Positions 45,841 through 56,420 of a stretch of DNA of 64,000 nucleotides are shown in pieces. Made by a program: the position numbers and the translations under genes. The first letter of the stretch is position 1, and every line of letters starts with the position of its first letter. The notes below the pieces were generated by a model. That model was not told where the DNA came from. It saw nothing but the letters and a program-made list of their open reading frames with translations, and did no database searches. This stretch comes from Micavibrio sp. GTDB lineage: Bacteria > Pseudomonadota > Alphaproteobacteria > Micavibrionales > Micavibrionaceae. Location of the stretch: contig BQJE01000001.1 in the NCBI GenBank assembly GCA_021604545.1, positions 665,444-729,443 on the forward strand, in the 5' to 3' direction.

Positions 45841-47148
45841 CTAAATATCCTCATAAATTGGAAAGCGCGCGCACAGCGCCTCGACCTTTTCCTTCACGGC
45901 TTTTTCGATATCGCTATTGCCATCTTCGCCATTGGCAGCAAGACCATCGAGCACTTCAACCATATACTCTCCAACCAGCTTCCATTCCGCCGGACCAAAG
46001 CCACGACTGGTCGCAGCTGGCGTTCCCAAACGCACGCCCGATGTCACCATCGGCGGTTCGGGATCGAATGGAACCGCGTTCTTGTTACAAGTCATACCAG
46101 CGCGTTCAAGCGATGCCTCGGTAATATTCCCCGTGAGCTTTTTCGGCCGCAGATCAAGCAGCACAATATGAGAGTCCGTGCCCCCCGAAACGATGTCAAA
46201 GCCACCTTGCTTCAACGTCTCAGCCAGGATCTTAGCATTATCGACTATAGCCTTGGCATATAACTTAAATTCAGGCTTCAACGCTTCGCCATATGACACC
46301 GCTTTCGCCGCAATGACATGCATTAACGGTCCACCCTGAATGCCTGGAAAAATCGCTGAATTTAGCTTTTTGAAGATGTCCAGATCATTGGTCAGAATCA
46401 TGCCGCCGCGCGGGCCGCGCAAAGTTTTATGTGTGGTTGTACTCGTCACATGCGCATGCTCTACCGGCGAAGGATACGCCCCCCCGGCAATCAACCCTGC
46501 GTAATGGGCCATATCTACGAATAAATACGCGTCAACAGAATCGGCGATGGCGCGGAAGCGTTTGAAATCAATCGCGCGCGGATACGCTGACGCCCCAGCA
46601 ATAATCATTTTCGGCTTATGCTCCTTGGCCAGAGCTTCCACCTCATCATAATCAATCAGCGCGTCGCTTTTGCGTACACCATATTGAATAGCGTTAAACC
46701 ATTTGCCCGACTGGTTGGGCGCAGCGCCATGGGTTAAATGACCCCCGGCGGCCAGGCTCATGCCGAGCACGGTATCACCGGGTTGGAGCAATGCCATCAT
46801 CACGCCCTGATTGGCCTGCGAGCCGGAATTAGGCTGGACATTGGCGTATTTGGCACCGAAAAGCTGCTTGGCACGATCACGGGCCAGCTGCTCCACCTTG
46901 TCGACAAACTCACAGCCACCATAGTACCTACGCCCCGGATAGCCTTCGGCGTATTTGTTGGTGAGAACCGTGCCCTGCGCCTCAAGAACCGCCTTTGACA
47001 CGATATTTTCTGAGGCAATCAATTCAATTTGCGTCTGCTGACGGTGCAGCTCTTCACGTACGGCGCCGTAAACATCCCCATCCCGCTCTTCCAAACTATC
47101 TGTAAAAAATCCACTCACTTGTTCTTCACTCCTTGCTGCATTGCTCAT
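45841..47148 (-). CDS. glyA: Serine hydroxymethyltransferase
   Basis: PLP enzyme interconverting serine and glycine and charging tetrahydrofolate with one-carbon units. The 435 residues include [10 protein letters not shown], the GGHLTHGA region, [13 protein letters not shown] and the PLP lysine in [15 protein letters not shown]. The first 20 residues are an extra polar leader. It is followed by nrdR 8 bp downstream. No glycine riboswitch is evident upstream; the gap to rpiB holds only a repeat. Confidence 0.97.
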   Translation of the reverse strand: MSNAARSEEQVSGFFTDSLEERDGDVYGAVREELHRQQTQIELIASENIVSKAVLEAQGTVLTNKYAEGYPGRRYYGGCEFVDKVEQLARDRAKQLFGAKYANVQPNSGSQANQGVMMALLQPGDTVLGMSLAAGGHLTHGAAPNQSGKWFNAIQYGVRKSDALIDYDEVEALAKEHKPKMIIAGASAYPRAIDFKRFRAIADSVDAYLFVDMAHYAGLIAGGAYPSPVEHAHVTSTTTHKTLRGPRGGMILTNDLDIFKKLNSAIFPGIQGGPLMHVIAAKAVSYGEALKPEFKLYAKAIVDNAKILAETLKQGGFDIVSGGTDSHIVLLDLRPKKLTGNITEASLERAGMTCNKNAVPFDPEPPMVTSGVRLGTPAATSRGFGPAEWKLVGEYMVEVLDGLAANGEDGNSDIEKAVKEKVEALCARFPIYEDI

Positions 47149-47163
47149 TCATATTTCTCCTTT

Positions 47164-47237
47164 GTCATTCTGAAAGGCTTGCCTTGAAGAATCTCATAAA
47201 TCAGGGAGATCCTTCAGCGTAAGCGCTTCAGGATGAC
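47164..47237. repeat. Palindromic repeat between rpiB and glyA
   Basis: The element starts GTCATTCTGAAAGGC and ends GCGCTTCAGGATGAC, giving inverted termini of the GTCATYCTGAA type. Its right end extends into the rpiB gene and supplies its last codons and stop. Confidence 0.65.
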
Positions 47238-47671
47238 GGCCCAAGAGCCGTCAGTTTATCAACGCGGCCTTGATGCCGCCCACCTTCAAATTCTGTGTTT
47301 AAAAATGCCTCGACGCAAGCCAGCGCCGTGGCTTCATCGATGATCCGTTCACCCAGCGCCAATACATTGGCATCATTATGCTGGCGTGAGAGTTTGGCCA
47401 TTTCCGCACTAGTGCACAAAGCCGCCCTTACCTTTGGGAATCTATTGGCAGCGATCGAAATGCCAATGCCTGAACCACAAACAAGGACACCACGCGGGGC
47501 CTCACCCTTTGTAATGCTCTCACCCATCGCCTGGCCAAAATCAGGATAATCAACAGATTCGCCAGAATCCGTGCCAAGATCCACCCATTCAATATCGCTA
47601 AAGCGCTGCTTGATCGCTTGTTTGAGGGTATATCCAGCATGATCGCTGGCTATGGCGAGTTTGTCTGTCAT
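47228..47671 (-). CDS. rpiB: Ribose-5-phosphate isomerase B
   Basis: Interconverts ribose 5-phosphate and ribulose 5-phosphate. The 147 residues show IASDHAGYTLK, DYPDFGQAMG, the CGSGIGISIAANR active-site loop with catalytic Cys, and RQHNDANVLALGER. The last codons and the stop lie within a palindromic repeat (GTCATCCTGA), so the original C-terminus may have been replaced. The gene precedes glyA on the same strand. Confidence 0.95.
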   Translation of the reverse strand: MTDKLAIASDHAGYTLKQAIKQRFSDIEWVDLGTDSGESVDYPDFGQAMGESITKGEAPRGVLVCGSGIGISIAANRFPKVRAALCTSAEMAKLSRQHNDANVLALGERIIDEATALACVEAFLNTEFEGGRHQGRVDKLTALGPSS

Positions 47672-47780
47672 GCCACAATATATAGTGGGTGTAGGCCTAA
47701 GAAATCAATCCCTATTATACACTTGCATATATTGCCATAACTGTGGTACTTTGTGGCGTATTATTTATGGAGAATTAATT

Positions 47781-48305
47781 ATGGCCACAAGCTTAGAAGA
47801 TTTACGAGTTGAATTTAGGACTGCCGGGCACGAAGAGTATCTAAAACAAGACAGAATGCCTAATCCTGATTTTAAGCAAACCAAAAAGTCCATCCTCTTT
47901 AGTATTCGCTACAGAGAAGCGCTTCTGGAACAACACAAAGGCACAGAAACTTCAAGTCAGTACTTTATGAACGAGCATAAAACAAAACCCTTAGAGGCGC
48001 CTAACTTATATGAAGCTCTAGCAAAAGCAGACATACGGAGAACCCTTCTGCAGGTTGCAGCCCTCGGTAACGAAGAAAGCTTCTGGGAAGATAAGGACCA
48101 CACACATCAAGCATTGCCGGCAAGATCAGATATAATAGCCGCAATTGAACTTTCTGACCTGCAGCGTTACAGAGAATATATGTCTGAAGCTCAAAAAAGC
48201 GACAACCTCACTATGCAAAGGGCCCTTTATGATCTTTATAATCGAAGACTCGAAGTAGATACGGCGCTACAGATGCACCCAAAACCCAATGTAGTAGAGC
48301 TATAA
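47781..48305 (+). CDS. Hypothetical protein
   Basis: Unrecognised 174-residue soluble protein, predicted mainly helical and highly charged (LEDLRVEFRTAGHEEYLKQD, IRRTLLQVAALGNEES). The longer frame from 47652 begins inside the rpiB region without a ribosome-binding site; the ATG at 47781 has GGAG eight bases upstream. No signal peptide, membrane segment or known motif is visible. It is more AT-rich than its neighbours and stands alone, convergent with the small conserved gene that follows. Confidence 0.68.
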   Translation: MATSLEDLRVEFRTAGHEEYLKQDRMPNPDFKQTKKSILFSIRYREALLEQHKGTETSSQYFMNEHKTKPLEAPNLYEALAKADIRRTLLQVAALGNEESFWEDKDHTHQALPARSDIIAAIELSDLQRYREYMSEAQKSDNLTMQRALYDLYNRRLEVDTALQMHPKPNVVEL

Positions 48306-48306
48306 A

Positions 48307-48507
48307 CTAAATCAATCCTTTCTTCTTCATCACATACTCAAGGCGTTTGACAGCATTGCGCTTCAGCATCTCCTCACCTGCACTGGCGGGGCCCTGAATC
48401 GACACCTCGGTCAGGCTCTGCGTATCCATCGCCGAAACTTTGACCAGCTTCCCGACGGGGAAATATTCGATAATAACCTCGCGGCCTTGTAATGAATCTT
48501 TAGACAT
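48307..48507 (-). CDS. Small conserved protein, DUF6898-like
   Basis: A 66-residue protein reading [37 protein letters not shown] and a basic C-terminus [14 protein letters not shown]. It resembles a short conserved family of Alphaproteobacteria whose function is unknown; the family name is given from memory with moderate certainty. It is divergent from the gcdH start by about 45 bp. Confidence 0.7.
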   Translation of the reverse strand: MSKDSLQGREVIIEYFPVGKLVKVSAMDTQSLTEVSIQGPASAGEEMLKRNAVKRLEYVMKKKGLI

Positions 48508-48550
48508 TTTCCCGGTGTACCTTGTGAGCCCTCTCAGTCATAATAAAAAA

Positions 48551-49732
48551 ATGACAAAGAAAGTCGAGTTTAATTGGCAAGATCCCCTGCTTTTAGATGA
48601 ACTTCTTACCGAAGAAGAGCGCATCATCGAAAAAACTGCACGTGATTATGCCGCCGATAAACTACAGCCACGCATCCTGGAAGCCAACAGGCACGAGACG
48701 TTCGAGCCGGAGATCATGCAGGAAATGGGTGCGCTTGGCCTTTTGGGGCCGATGATTGAGGGTTATGGCTGCGCCGGCACGAGTTATGTGGCTGCCGGGC
48801 TCATCGCACGCGAAATGGAGCGCGTCGATTCGGCCTATCGCTCCTGCTATTCGGTACAATCCTCGCTGGTAATGGTGCCGATCAATTTGTTCGGCTCTGA
48901 AGAACAAAAAGAAAAATACCTGCCTAAACTGGCCAGCGGCGAATCCATCGGCTGTTTCGGTTTGACCGAGCCCGATGGCGGCTCCGACCCGAACAACATG
49001 AACACCCGCGCCAAAAAAGACGGCAAAGATTATAAGATTTCCGGTGCCAAGCAGTGGATCACCAACTCGCCCATCGCCGATGTGTTTATCGTTTGGGCCA
49101 AGGACGATGACGGCGCGATACAGGGCTTCATCCTCGACAAAGAGATGAAGGGCCTCGAAGCACCAAAAATTGAAGGCAAGATGGCGCTGCGCGCATCACC
49201 GACCGGCGGCATCATGATGGATGAAGTTTCTGTGTCCGAAGAAAACCGCCTCCCCAATACCGCCGGAATTAAATCGCCATTAATGTGTCTCAACTCGGCG
49301 CGTTTTGGGATCAGCTGGGGGGTCATGGGTGCGGCTGAAGATTGCTGGTACCGCGCCCGTGAGTATACATTAGAGCGCAAATTATTCGGCAAACCACTGG
49401 CGGGTCAGCAACTGATCCAAAAGAAGCTCGCCGATATGCAAACAGAGATCACGCTGGGCCTCACCGCCTGCTGGCGGCTGGGACGACTGCAGGATGAAAA
49501 ACGCGCCGCACCAGAGGCGATTTCGCTTATGAAGCGTAACAATTGCGGCAAGGCACTCGACATCGCCCGTCAGGCGCGCGATATGCTCGGCGGCAATGGC
49601 ATCGCCGATGAATATCACGTGATCCGCCATATGATGAATTTAGAGGCCGTGAACACCTATGAAGGTACCCATGACATCCACGCCCTTATCCTCGGCAAGG
49701 CCCAGACCGGTCTTCAGGCTTTTGGGAATTAA
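48551..49732 (+). CDS. gcdH: Glutaryl-CoA dehydrogenase
   Basis: FAD-dependent enzyme oxidising and decarboxylating glutaryl-CoA to crotonyl-CoA in lysine and tryptophan breakdown. The 393 residues match this subgroup of acyl-CoA dehydrogenases: [13 protein letters not shown] with Arg97 (the glutarate-binding arginine), [14 protein letters not shown], and [13 protein letters not shown] with catalytic Glu371. The frame is open 37 codons upstream, but the ATG at 48551 fits the family. It converges on the MarR-type gene, overlapping by four bases (TTAA). Confidence 0.93.
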   Translation: MTKKVEFNWQDPLLLDELLTEEERIIEKTARDYAADKLQPRILEANRHETFEPEIMQEMGALGLLGPMIEGYGCAGTSYVAAGLIAREMERVDSAYRSCYSVQSSLVMVPINLFGSEEQKEKYLPKLASGESIGCFGLTEPDGGSDPNNMNTRAKKDGKDYKISGAKQWITNSPIADVFIVWAKDDDGAIQGFILDKEMKGLEAPKIEGKMALRASPTGGIMMDEVSVSEENRLPNTAGIKSPLMCLNSARFGISWGVMGAAEDCWYRAREYTLERKLFGKPLAGQQLIQKKLADMQTEITLGLTACWRLGRLQDEKRAAPEAISLMKRNNCGKALDIARQARDMLGGNGIADEYHVIRHMMNLEAVNTYEGTHDIHALILGKAQTGLQAFGN

Positions 49733-50187
49733 AATCCACCGCTAAAATTCGTCTGCTGCGCCCAAAAACGCTCCAGCATTTGTAAGGTTTTGTTGAGGCC
49801 ATCGAGATTCTCATCGGTGATCTCTGATCCTTTGATTGTTTCCTCATGACGCGCAAACATCTCGGAAATTCCATCACGCAGCTTGATACCTTTTTCAGAT
49901 AGCTTAACGCGGATCGAGCGCTTGTCATGGACAGAGCGTTCCTGCACCAGATAATCATTCTCGACCATCTTCTTCACGTTGTAGGAAACGTTAGAGCCAA
50001 GATAATACCCACGAATGGTCAGCTCGCCCACAGTCATCTCTTCATCGCCAATATTGAACAAAATCATGCTCTGGACGTTGTTGATGTCCTGAATACCCTT
50101 TTTATCGAGCTCGACCTTGAGCACATCAAGAAAATGACGGTGCAGGCGTTCAATCAGTTGTATGGCTTCGTAATACGGTGTTGTCAC
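49729..50187 (-). CDS. MarR-family regulator, LdtR-like
   Basis: Winged-helix repressor or activator of 152 residues. The phrases [41 protein letters not shown] and [20 protein letters not shown], then [17 protein letters not shown] for the wing, match the alphaproteobacterial LdtR type, which controls an L,D-transpeptidase gene in Liberibacter and relatives. An L,D-transpeptidase is encoded about 10 kb away here, but a regulatory link is only inference. It is divergent from hemB with a 148-bp shared region. Confidence 0.87.
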   Translation of the reverse strand: MTTPYYEAIQLIERLHRHFLDVLKVELDKKGIQDINNVQSMILFNIGDEEMTVGELTIRGYYLGSNVSYNVKKMVENDYLVQERSVHDKRSIRVKLSEKGIKLRDGISEMFARHEETIKGSEITDENLDGLNKTLQMLERFWAQQTNFSGGF

Positions 50188-50335
50188 TGTTTAAGCTCCG
50201 GTAATTCTTTATATATAGCTAGAATGCCTTAAAAGGTATGAAGTACTGGTTAACGAAGGGATATCCCTTTAACCATGGAATCATAATAGAGATCATGATA
50301 AACGCAAAGATAATTTTATTATAAAGAGCCCAACT

Positions 50336-51388
50336 ATGTTAATGCGTCAAAAAAGCCAGCCGAAAAATGAACAGGGCGCGGAGTCTACGGGCTCCTACCC
50401 CCGCACCAGAATGCGGCGCTTGCGCCAAAAAAGCTGGATTCGGGAGATGGTCGCCGAACATAGCCTATCCGTATCCGATCTGGTCTGGCCGGTTTTCATT
50501 ACAGAGGGTAAAAACCAGCGTGAATACATAAAATCTATGCCGGGTGTTGAGCGGCGCTCAACTGACCTCACCATCGAAGCCCTAAAGAAAGCCCATGGCA
50601 ATGGTGTACAAGCGGTTGCCCTCTTCCCTGTTGTCCCCGATAAATACAAAACCATGGATGGGCGCGAGGCTTTTAATCCCGACAATCTTATGTGCCGTGC
50701 GGTGCAGGAGATTAAAAACGCCCTGCCCGATATGGGAATCATTACGGATGTCGCGCTTGATCCCTACACGACCCACGGCCACGACGGGCTGGTGGAAGAC
50801 GACAAAATCCTCAATGACGAAACGGTTGAAATTCTTTGTCGACAAGCCGTTGTGCAGGCCCGAGCCGGAGCCGATATCATTGCCCCGTCCGACATGATGG
50901 ACGGGCGCATCGGCGCGATCCGTGATTCTCTGGAAAGCGAAAGCTTCACCGACACAATGATCCTGTCTTACGCTGCTAAATATGCTTCCAGCTTTTACGG
51001 CCCGTTCCGTGAGGCTGTTGGTTCTGGCGCTTTTCTTAAAGGCGACAAGAAAACCTACCAGATGAATCCGGCCAACGCAGATGAAGCTCTGCTCGAAGTG
51101 GCCCTTGATATCAAAGAGGGTGCGGATATGGTTATGATCAAACCCGGCCTGCCCTATCTGGATGTCCTTCACAAGGTCAAAGAAACCTTCAAAATTCCGA
51201 CCTTCGCCTATCAGGTCAGCGGAGAGTACGCGATGCTTAAAGCGGCGGCTGAATACGGCTGCCTGGACTATGAACACACCCTAATGGAAACCATGATTGC
51301 CTTTAAACGTGCCGGAGCTGACGGCATCTTTACCTATGCGGCCCCTGAGATCGCAAAAACTCTACAGGAAAAATCGGCCAAAGGCTGA
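50336..51388 (+). CDS. hemB: Delta-aminolevulinic acid dehydratase
   Basis: Condenses two aminolevulinates to porphobilinogen in heme synthesis. The 350-residue protein shows YAAKYASSFYGPFREA with the first active-site lysine, KKTYQMNPANADEAL, and the Schiff-base Lys269 in MVMIKPGLPYLD. TDVALDPYTTHGHDG lacks the cysteine triad of zinc-dependent forms and has the aspartate-rich variant typical of magnesium-type enzymes. The first 25 residues are a polar leader of uncertain boundary. Confidence 0.96.
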   Translation: MLMRQKSQPKNEQGAESTGSYPRTRMRRLRQKSWIREMVAEHSLSVSDLVWPVFITEGKNQREYIKSMPGVERRSTDLTIEALKKAHGNGVQAVALFPVVPDKYKTMDGREAFNPDNLMCRAVQEIKNALPDMGIITDVALDPYTTHGHDGLVEDDKILNDETVEILCRQAVVQARAGADIIAPSDMMDGRIGAIRDSLESESFTDTMILSYAAKYASSFYGPFREAVGSGAFLKGDKKTYQMNPANADEALLEVALDIKEGADMVMIKPGLPYLDVLHKVKETFKIPTFAYQVSGEYAMLKAAAEYGCLDYEHTLMETMIAFKRAGADGIFTYAAPEIAKTLQEKSAKG

Positions 51389-51556
51389 CACAGCCTTGCC
51401 ATCGCTACAAAAAAACATCAAGATTAAAAAACTACGTTTTGTACCCAGTTTCCTGCGTTCCATGATTCTCCCTTAAGCTCCTGTTAACAACGAATCATGC
51501 ATTCTAGAGGTATTAGTAAAATTCCCAGGCCCCAAAGAAAGGATTTCTTTTAAGCC

Positions 51557-52447
51557 ATGAAGTTTGTCGGTCTTGCTCTCGTTTTTGTTTGTACCTTTGG
51601 TGGCCTTCTCATCGCCATGCATTTCGATGTTCCCAAATTTATGGGCCTCGTTAGCGTTATACTGGCTGCTCTGCCCGGCGAATTTGTAATTATTATGGGC
51701 TGCGCCATTGCCGCGTTCCTCGTTGCCAATACCAGTGAGACCATCAAGGGCACGATAAAATATTTCAGCGCCCTGTCAAAGCCTGAGGCCTACGACAAAG
51801 AAGACTACATAGAAATGCTCTCCGCACTTTATACGACCCTTAAACTGGCCAAAACTAAAGGCTGGCTGGCGCTGGAGCAGCACATTGAAAACCCTGATGA
51901 AAGTGAGCTGTTCAGCCAATTCCCAAAATTTCAGCACAATCATCACGCCATTGTGTTTGTCTGTGATTATTTAAGAATCATCTCTCTTGGCAACGACAAC
52001 CCGTTTGAGCTTGAAGCCCTGATGGACCAGGAAATCGAAAGCATTGAAGCCCATGAAGGCCACCCAGGCCATGCGGTACAGACCATGGCCGACGGTATCC
52101 CGGCGCTGGGTATTGTGGCCGCCGTGCTTGGTGTGATCAAGACAATGGCCTCAATCAGTGAACCGCCAGAAATTTTGGGTAAAATGATCGGTGGCGCACT
52201 GGTAGGAACTTTCCTTGGTGTGTGGCTGTCTTACGGTATGGTCGCCCCCATTGCGGCGGCTATGAGCACCAAAGCCGAAACAGAAGTTACGTACTTCAAA
52301 TGTATGAAGGTTTGTCTTATTGCCTTTTTAAACGGCGCGGCACCACAGGTTGCCGTTGAATTTTCACGCAAATTGCTGCCGCATCACGTCCAGCCTTCCT
52401 TCCTGGAACTTGAAGAAGTGCTGAATGAGCTGCCCAGCCCTGCGTAG
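51557..52447 (+). CDS. motA: Flagellar motor stator protein MotA
   Basis: Forms, with MotB, the ion channel that drives flagellar rotation. The 296 residues hold four membrane segments (about 1-20, 34-55, 165-190 and 200-225). The conserved DGIPALGIVAAVLGVIKTM and LVGTFLGVWLSYGMVAP blocks flank the channel, and the cytoplasmic loop contains charged residues that touch the rotor. AAAGGA lies upstream of the ATG. It is 22 bp before motB. Confidence 0.95.
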   Translation: MKFVGLALVFVCTFGGLLIAMHFDVPKFMGLVSVILAALPGEFVIIMGCAIAAFLVANTSETIKGTIKYFSALSKPEAYDKEDYIEMLSALYTTLKLAKTKGWLALEQHIENPDESELFSQFPKFQHNHHAIVFVCDYLRIISLGNDNPFELEALMDQEIESIEAHEGHPGHAVQTMADGIPALGIVAAVLGVIKTMASISEPPEILGKMIGGALVGTFLGVWLSYGMVAPIAAAMSTKAETEVTYFKCMKVCLIAFLNGAAPQVAVEFSRKLLPHHVQPSFLELEEVLNELPSPA

Positions 52448-52469
52448 TTTAGAGAATCGGAGAATATAA

Positions 52470-53519
52470 ATGGCCGATGATGCCAAAAAAGATGAGGGCG
52501 GCGGCGATACCTATATCATCAAAAAGATTAAAAAGGGCGGCGGCCATCATGGTGGTGCCTGGAAAGTGGCCTATGCCGACTTTGTGACGGCGATGATGGC
52601 CTTTTTTCTTTTACTCTGGCTTTTAAACGTGTCAACGGACGAGCAATTGAATGCCATTTCGAACTATTTTGACCCAACCCACCCCAAGGTTTCACAGCGC
52701 GAAAGCGGCTCTGGCGGAGTACTCGGGGGCCTTACCGTGGCGCCTGAAGGGGCGATGACAAGTACGGTTCAACCGCTGACGCAAGCAAACCCCACAGGCC
52801 AGGTTAGTCAGGGTAAAGGTGAAAAAACTGAAAAGGAAAAAGCAAAAGAAAAAGCCCGTGAGGCTGAAGAAGACCGCTTTAAAGAAGCGCAGCAAGCTCT
52901 GGAGCAGGCTATCATCGAAGTGCCTGAACTGGCGGCGATGGCAGAAAATTTAATCATCGATATGACACCAGAGGGCTTGCGCATTCAAATGGTTGATGAT
53001 GACGATGAACCGATGTTTGCCAGCGGCAGCGCTCAGATGATGCAAAGAACCCAGTTACTGGTCGGTACGATTGCCGGCATTATCGAGCCCCTGCCCAATG
53101 ACATTTCGGTGCGTGGCCATACTGACAGTGCGGGCTATGGCCCCGGCGCCGACTACACCAACTGGGAGCTCTCTGCCGACCGTGCCAATGCCAGCCGCAA
53201 AGCGCTGGAGCAATTCGGCTTTCCGCCCGAGCGCGTCAACAATGTGATCGGCAAGGCAGATAAGGAGCATTTGAACCCGGATGACCCCTATGATTCACGC
53301 AACAGAAGGATTTCGTTTATTTTGCTGAAGGAAGAAATCACCAAGCCAATCGAAGAGGAAGAAGAAACCGGTAATGGCGTTGGCGTTACAGGAGATGGTG
53401 AGAGCACTGGCGACGGAGAGGGAACAGGCGATAGTGAAGGCTCATCCCTGCCCGGTCCGTCACAACCACCGCCGATCGGAACCTTCAAAAAAACCCCGGG
53501 CGCGGTTGAGTTTCCTTAG
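52470..53519 (+). CDS. motB: Flagellar motor stator protein MotB
   Basis: Anchors the stator to peptidoglycan and carries the proton-binding residue. The 349 residues have a basic cytoplasmic start, one membrane helix (WKVAYADFVTAMMAFFLLLW) with Asp37, a plug/linker and a C-terminal OmpA-like domain (about residues 175-290) with VRGHTDSAGY and NRRISF. An additional 55-residue tail consists of Glu, Gly, Asp and Thr repeats (TGDGE) and prolines. Its stop TAG overlaps the convergent hypothetical gene by four bases (TTAG). Confidence 0.95.
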   Translation: MADDAKKDEGGGDTYIIKKIKKGGGHHGGAWKVAYADFVTAMMAFFLLLWLLNVSTDEQLNAISNYFDPTHPKVSQRESGSGGVLGGLTVAPEGAMTSTVQPLTQANPTGQVSQGKGEKTEKEKAKEKAREAEEDRFKEAQQALEQAIIEVPELAAMAENLIIDMTPEGLRIQMVDDDDEPMFASGSAQMMQRTQLLVGTIAGIIEPLPNDISVRGHTDSAGYGPGADYTNWELSADRANASRKALEQFGFPPERVNNVIGKADKEHLNPDDPYDSRNRRISFILLKEEITKPIEEEEETGNGVGVTGDGESTGDGEGTGDSEGSSLPGPSQPPPIGTFKKTPGAVEFP

Positions 53520-54067
53520 TCTAACCCCACCCTTAAAGACGCTTTATCTTCTACAGCAGTTAAAGCCATACTGACTGTTGAATACTCTTTGGTAAACTCA
53601 TCTTGAGATACTGGAAATAATTGTTCTCCAGAAGGAGAGAACACTGCAAAAGCACTCCTACTATTTAAATAAAACGCTTCGGGCCGTTCATCTCTGAAAA
53701 CAGCATGTGTTACAAAGCCCCTATTAGAAGCTTTAAGCAACATAATCTGCCTCTCTTTGGATTCTGCATTAAGAGATGAAAAAGGAATAACATTTCCCAC
53801 TGTTCCCTTATCAAGGCACCTCTTGTGTTTCCTGACTTCAACGTCATGGCTTTCGGCTTCAAATACAAAATAATCTGCGCATAAATTACTCTGAGCGGTA
53901 ACAACCCTACGAGCATGTTCAACGTCAGTTACTTCCATATAAAACCCTGAATAACAGCCATCGTCACGGATAATGGCCCCTTTAGATTGCCATTCTTGCA
54001 GTTTTTCTTGCCGTTGCTTCCTCGTGGCCTCTGTATCAGGATAGTTAACTCTTAAATAGATTGGCAT
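53516..54067 (-). CDS. Hypothetical protein
   Basis: Unrecognised 183-residue soluble protein with AAGGAG six bases before the ATG. It looks like an alpha/beta protein made of two short halves, with NYPDTEATRKQRQEKLQEW at the start and four cysteines or fewer scattered without a motif. No signal peptide or membrane segment is seen. It lies between parC and motB on the parC strand. A perfect TTGACA overlaps the parC stop codon upstream, so it may be transcribed independently of parC. Confidence 0.68.
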   Translation of the reverse strand: MPIYLRVNYPDTEATRKQRQEKLQEWQSKGAIIRDDGCYSGFYMEVTDVEHARRVVTAQSNLCADYFVFEAESHDVEVRKHKRCLDKGTVGNVIPFSSLNAESKERQIMLLKASNRGFVTHAVFRDERPEAFYLNSRSAFAVFSPSGEQLFPVSQDEFTKEYSTVSMALTAVEDKASLRVGLD

Positions 54068-54108
54068 ACTTAACTCCTTAAACTCAAAAACACTTTTTTG
54101 TGAAAAGG

Positions 54109-54137
54109 AGACTAATAACCATCTTATGTAATGTCAA
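54109..54137 (-). promoter_or_regulatory. Possible promoter of the orphan gene at 53516-54067
   Basis: On the minus strand TTGACA (54137-54132) and a weak TAGTCT (54114-54109) are 17 bases apart, about 42 bp before the start. The -35 box overlaps the parC stop codon and has the TTGACAT context seen at other orphan genes. Confidence 0.35.
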
Positions 54138-56371
54138 GAAAACTTATTACTCTTCGGAAAGCCATTGGGCGGCAGGCGGCCGGCCTGGGCACGTTCGCCG
54201 AGCCAGGGGTTCAAATCATCCACCATATGCTCGCCGGAGGCGTATTTGTAGGTAAGCCCCTCATTCCATTTGAAAGTTTTGGCATCTGACAAACCACCAT
54301 CCTTGTATTTTTGCAAAATGACACCGCGCCCCCGCGTCATTTCAGGAATTTCCTCCAGCGCAAAGGCCAGCATTTTGCGGTTTTTACCGATAACAGCTAC
54401 ATGGTCATCTTCGGGCGCGATATAGGTGCAAAGCGCCGCCTCAACATTGCCGGAAACATTCAAAATTTGTTTGCCATTCTTGGTTTGTGCAACAACGTCA
54501 TCGGAGTTCACAATGAACCCACGCCCATCCGTCGCCGCAACCAAAATACGGGTCTCAGCCTCAAACAATTTGATGTCGGTAATATCTGCATCATTGGGCA
54601 GCCCGATACTCAGCCGTAGTGGCTCGCCAAAACCACGCCCCGGCGGCAGCTTGTCACAACCCACTGTATAGAACCGCCCATTGGTGCCAAAGACCAGCAG
54701 CTTGTCCGTCGTCTGCACCTCAATCACAAACTGCCCGCGGTCGCCGTCTTTATATTTGAAATCTTTCGGATTATGGCCGTGACCCTTCATCGCCCGGATC
54801 CAGCCCTTGGATGAACAAATCACCGTCACCGGCTCCTTCTCCATCATCGCTTCTTCGAGCTCATCGGCATCAACAAGCTCTACAACCTTGCCAATCTTCG
54901 TACGGCGCGCGCCAAGCTCTGTTTTCGGCCCGAACATTTCCTTCAGCACCCCGATCTGCTTTTTAACCCTCGTCCATTGCTTTGCTTCAGACTTGATTAG
55001 TTTTTGCAGCTCGTCACGCTCAACTGAGAGCTTGTCACACTCGGTTTTGATCTCGATCTCTTCAAGTTTGCGTAAAGACCGCAAACGCATATTCAAAACC
55101 GCTTCGGCCTGCACCTCGGTCAACTTAAACGCCTTGATCAGTTCTTTCTTCGGCTCATCCTTTTCACGGATGATTTTGATCACTTTGTCTATGTTGAGAT
55201 AAACAATCAAATAGCCTTCAAGAACCTCCAGCCGATGCAGAACTTTCTCGAGCCGGTGATTGGAGCGACGCACCAGGACCTCTTTTTGATGCTCCATCCA
55301 GGCTTGCAAAACTTCCTTGAGATTCATTACTCTAGGCACCAAGCCATTATCGAGGACGTTCATGTTGAGGCCAAAACGCGACTCGAGATCAGTCGCGCGG
55401 TAAAGAGCTTCCATCAACAATTCCGGCTCAATATTCTGACTTTTTGGCACCAGAACGAGACGGATGTCTTCTGCGCTTTCATCACACACATCGTCGAGCA
55501 TAGGTATTTTCCGTGCATTAATCAGCTCGGCAATCTTTTCAATCAACTTGGATTTTTGTACCTGATAAGGAATTTCAGTGACAATAATCTGGTATTTACC
55601 ACGCGGCAGATCTTCCTGCTTCCACTTGGCACGCACGCGGAATGAACCCTTGCCGGTTTCATAGGCCGTGGTGATATCTTTCTTGTTTGCCATCAACGTG
55701 CCGCCGGTTGGAAAATCCGGGCCTTTGACGATTTTGGTCAACTCGGCCACCGACGCATCCTTGTCGAGCATCAGCTCCATCGCTTCACAAAGCTCAGCGA
55801 CATTATGCGGCGGAATATTGGTGGCCATACCAACCGCGATTCCGCTTGATCCATTGGCCAACAAATTCGGGAACCCACCGGGAAGCACAATCGGTTCACT
55901 TTCCGATCCATCATAGGTCGGACGAAAATCAACCGCATCTTCGTTAATGCCATCAAGCAACAACAACGCAACCGCCGTCAGTCGTGCCTCGGTATAACGC
56001 ATAGCGGCTGCATTATCGCCGTCAATATTGCCAAAATTACCCTGCCCGTCGACCAGCGGATAGCGCTGGGCAAAATCCTGCGCCAGACGCACCATCGCGT
56101 CATAAACGGCGGTATCGCCATGCGGGTGATACTTACCAATAACATCGCCAACCACCCGCGCTGATTTTTTCGGGCTAAGATCGGGCGCAAGTTTTAACTG
56201 TTGCATCGCATACATCAGGCGGCGATGCACAGGCTTCATCCCGTCGCGCACATCGGGCAGTGAGCGGCTCATAATGGTGGAGAGGGCATAGGAGAGATAC
56301 TTATCGGAGAGTATTTCCCCGAACGGCTGGTCGATTACCTGATGCTGTGCTGTAGATTCTTTCTTCGCCAT
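54134..56371 (-). CDS. parC: DNA topoisomerase IV subunit A
   Basis: Breakage-reunion subunit of topoisomerase IV, partner of ParE at 9676-11703. The 745 residues have the winged-helix tower region with RYTEARL and catalytic Tyr126, preceded by [13 protein letters not shown], where Thr87 and Asp91 occupy the quinolone-relevant positions. The C-terminal domain is a degenerate beta-pinwheel. Residues about 230-500 form the tower and coiled coil. It is separated from parE by about 42 kb, so the two subunits are not in an operon. Confidence 0.96.
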   Translation of the reverse strand: MAKKESTAQHQVIDQPFGEILSDKYLSYALSTIMSRSLPDVRDGMKPVHRRLMYAMQQLKLAPDLSPKKSARVVGDVIGKYHPHGDTAVYDAMVRLAQDFAQRYPLVDGQGNFGNIDGDNAAAMRYTEARLTAVALLLLDGINEDAVDFRPTYDGSESEPIVLPGGFPNLLANGSSGIAVGMATNIPPHNVAELCEAMELMLDKDASVAELTKIVKGPDFPTGGTLMANKKDITTAYETGKGSFRVRAKWKQEDLPRGKYQIIVTEIPYQVQKSKLIEKIAELINARKIPMLDDVCDESAEDIRLVLVPKSQNIEPELLMEALYRATDLESRFGLNMNVLDNGLVPRVMNLKEVLQAWMEHQKEVLVRRSNHRLEKVLHRLEVLEGYLIVYLNIDKVIKIIREKDEPKKELIKAFKLTEVQAEAVLNMRLRSLRKLEEIEIKTECDKLSVERDELQKLIKSEAKQWTRVKKQIGVLKEMFGPKTELGARRTKIGKVVELVDADELEEAMMEKEPVTVICSSKGWIRAMKGHGHNPKDFKYKDGDRGQFVIEVQTTDKLLVFGTNGRFYTVGCDKLPPGRGFGEPLRLSIGLPNDADITDIKLFEAETRILVAATDGRGFIVNSDDVVAQTKNGKQILNVSGNVEAALCTYIAPEDDHVAVIGKNRKMLAFALEEIPEMTRGRGVILQKYKDGGLSDAKTFKWNEGLTYKYASGEHMVDDLNPWLGERAQAGRLPPNGFPKSNKFS

Positions 56372-56420
56372 GAATTGTGTTTAGCGCCAAGACGCTAGGA
56401 AAGCCAAGAGTTTTTTATTT

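Noticed and set aside
47149..47227. Glycine riboswitch upstream of glyA
   Set aside because: The interval is too short and is filled by a palindromic repeat; no tandem aptamer features are present.
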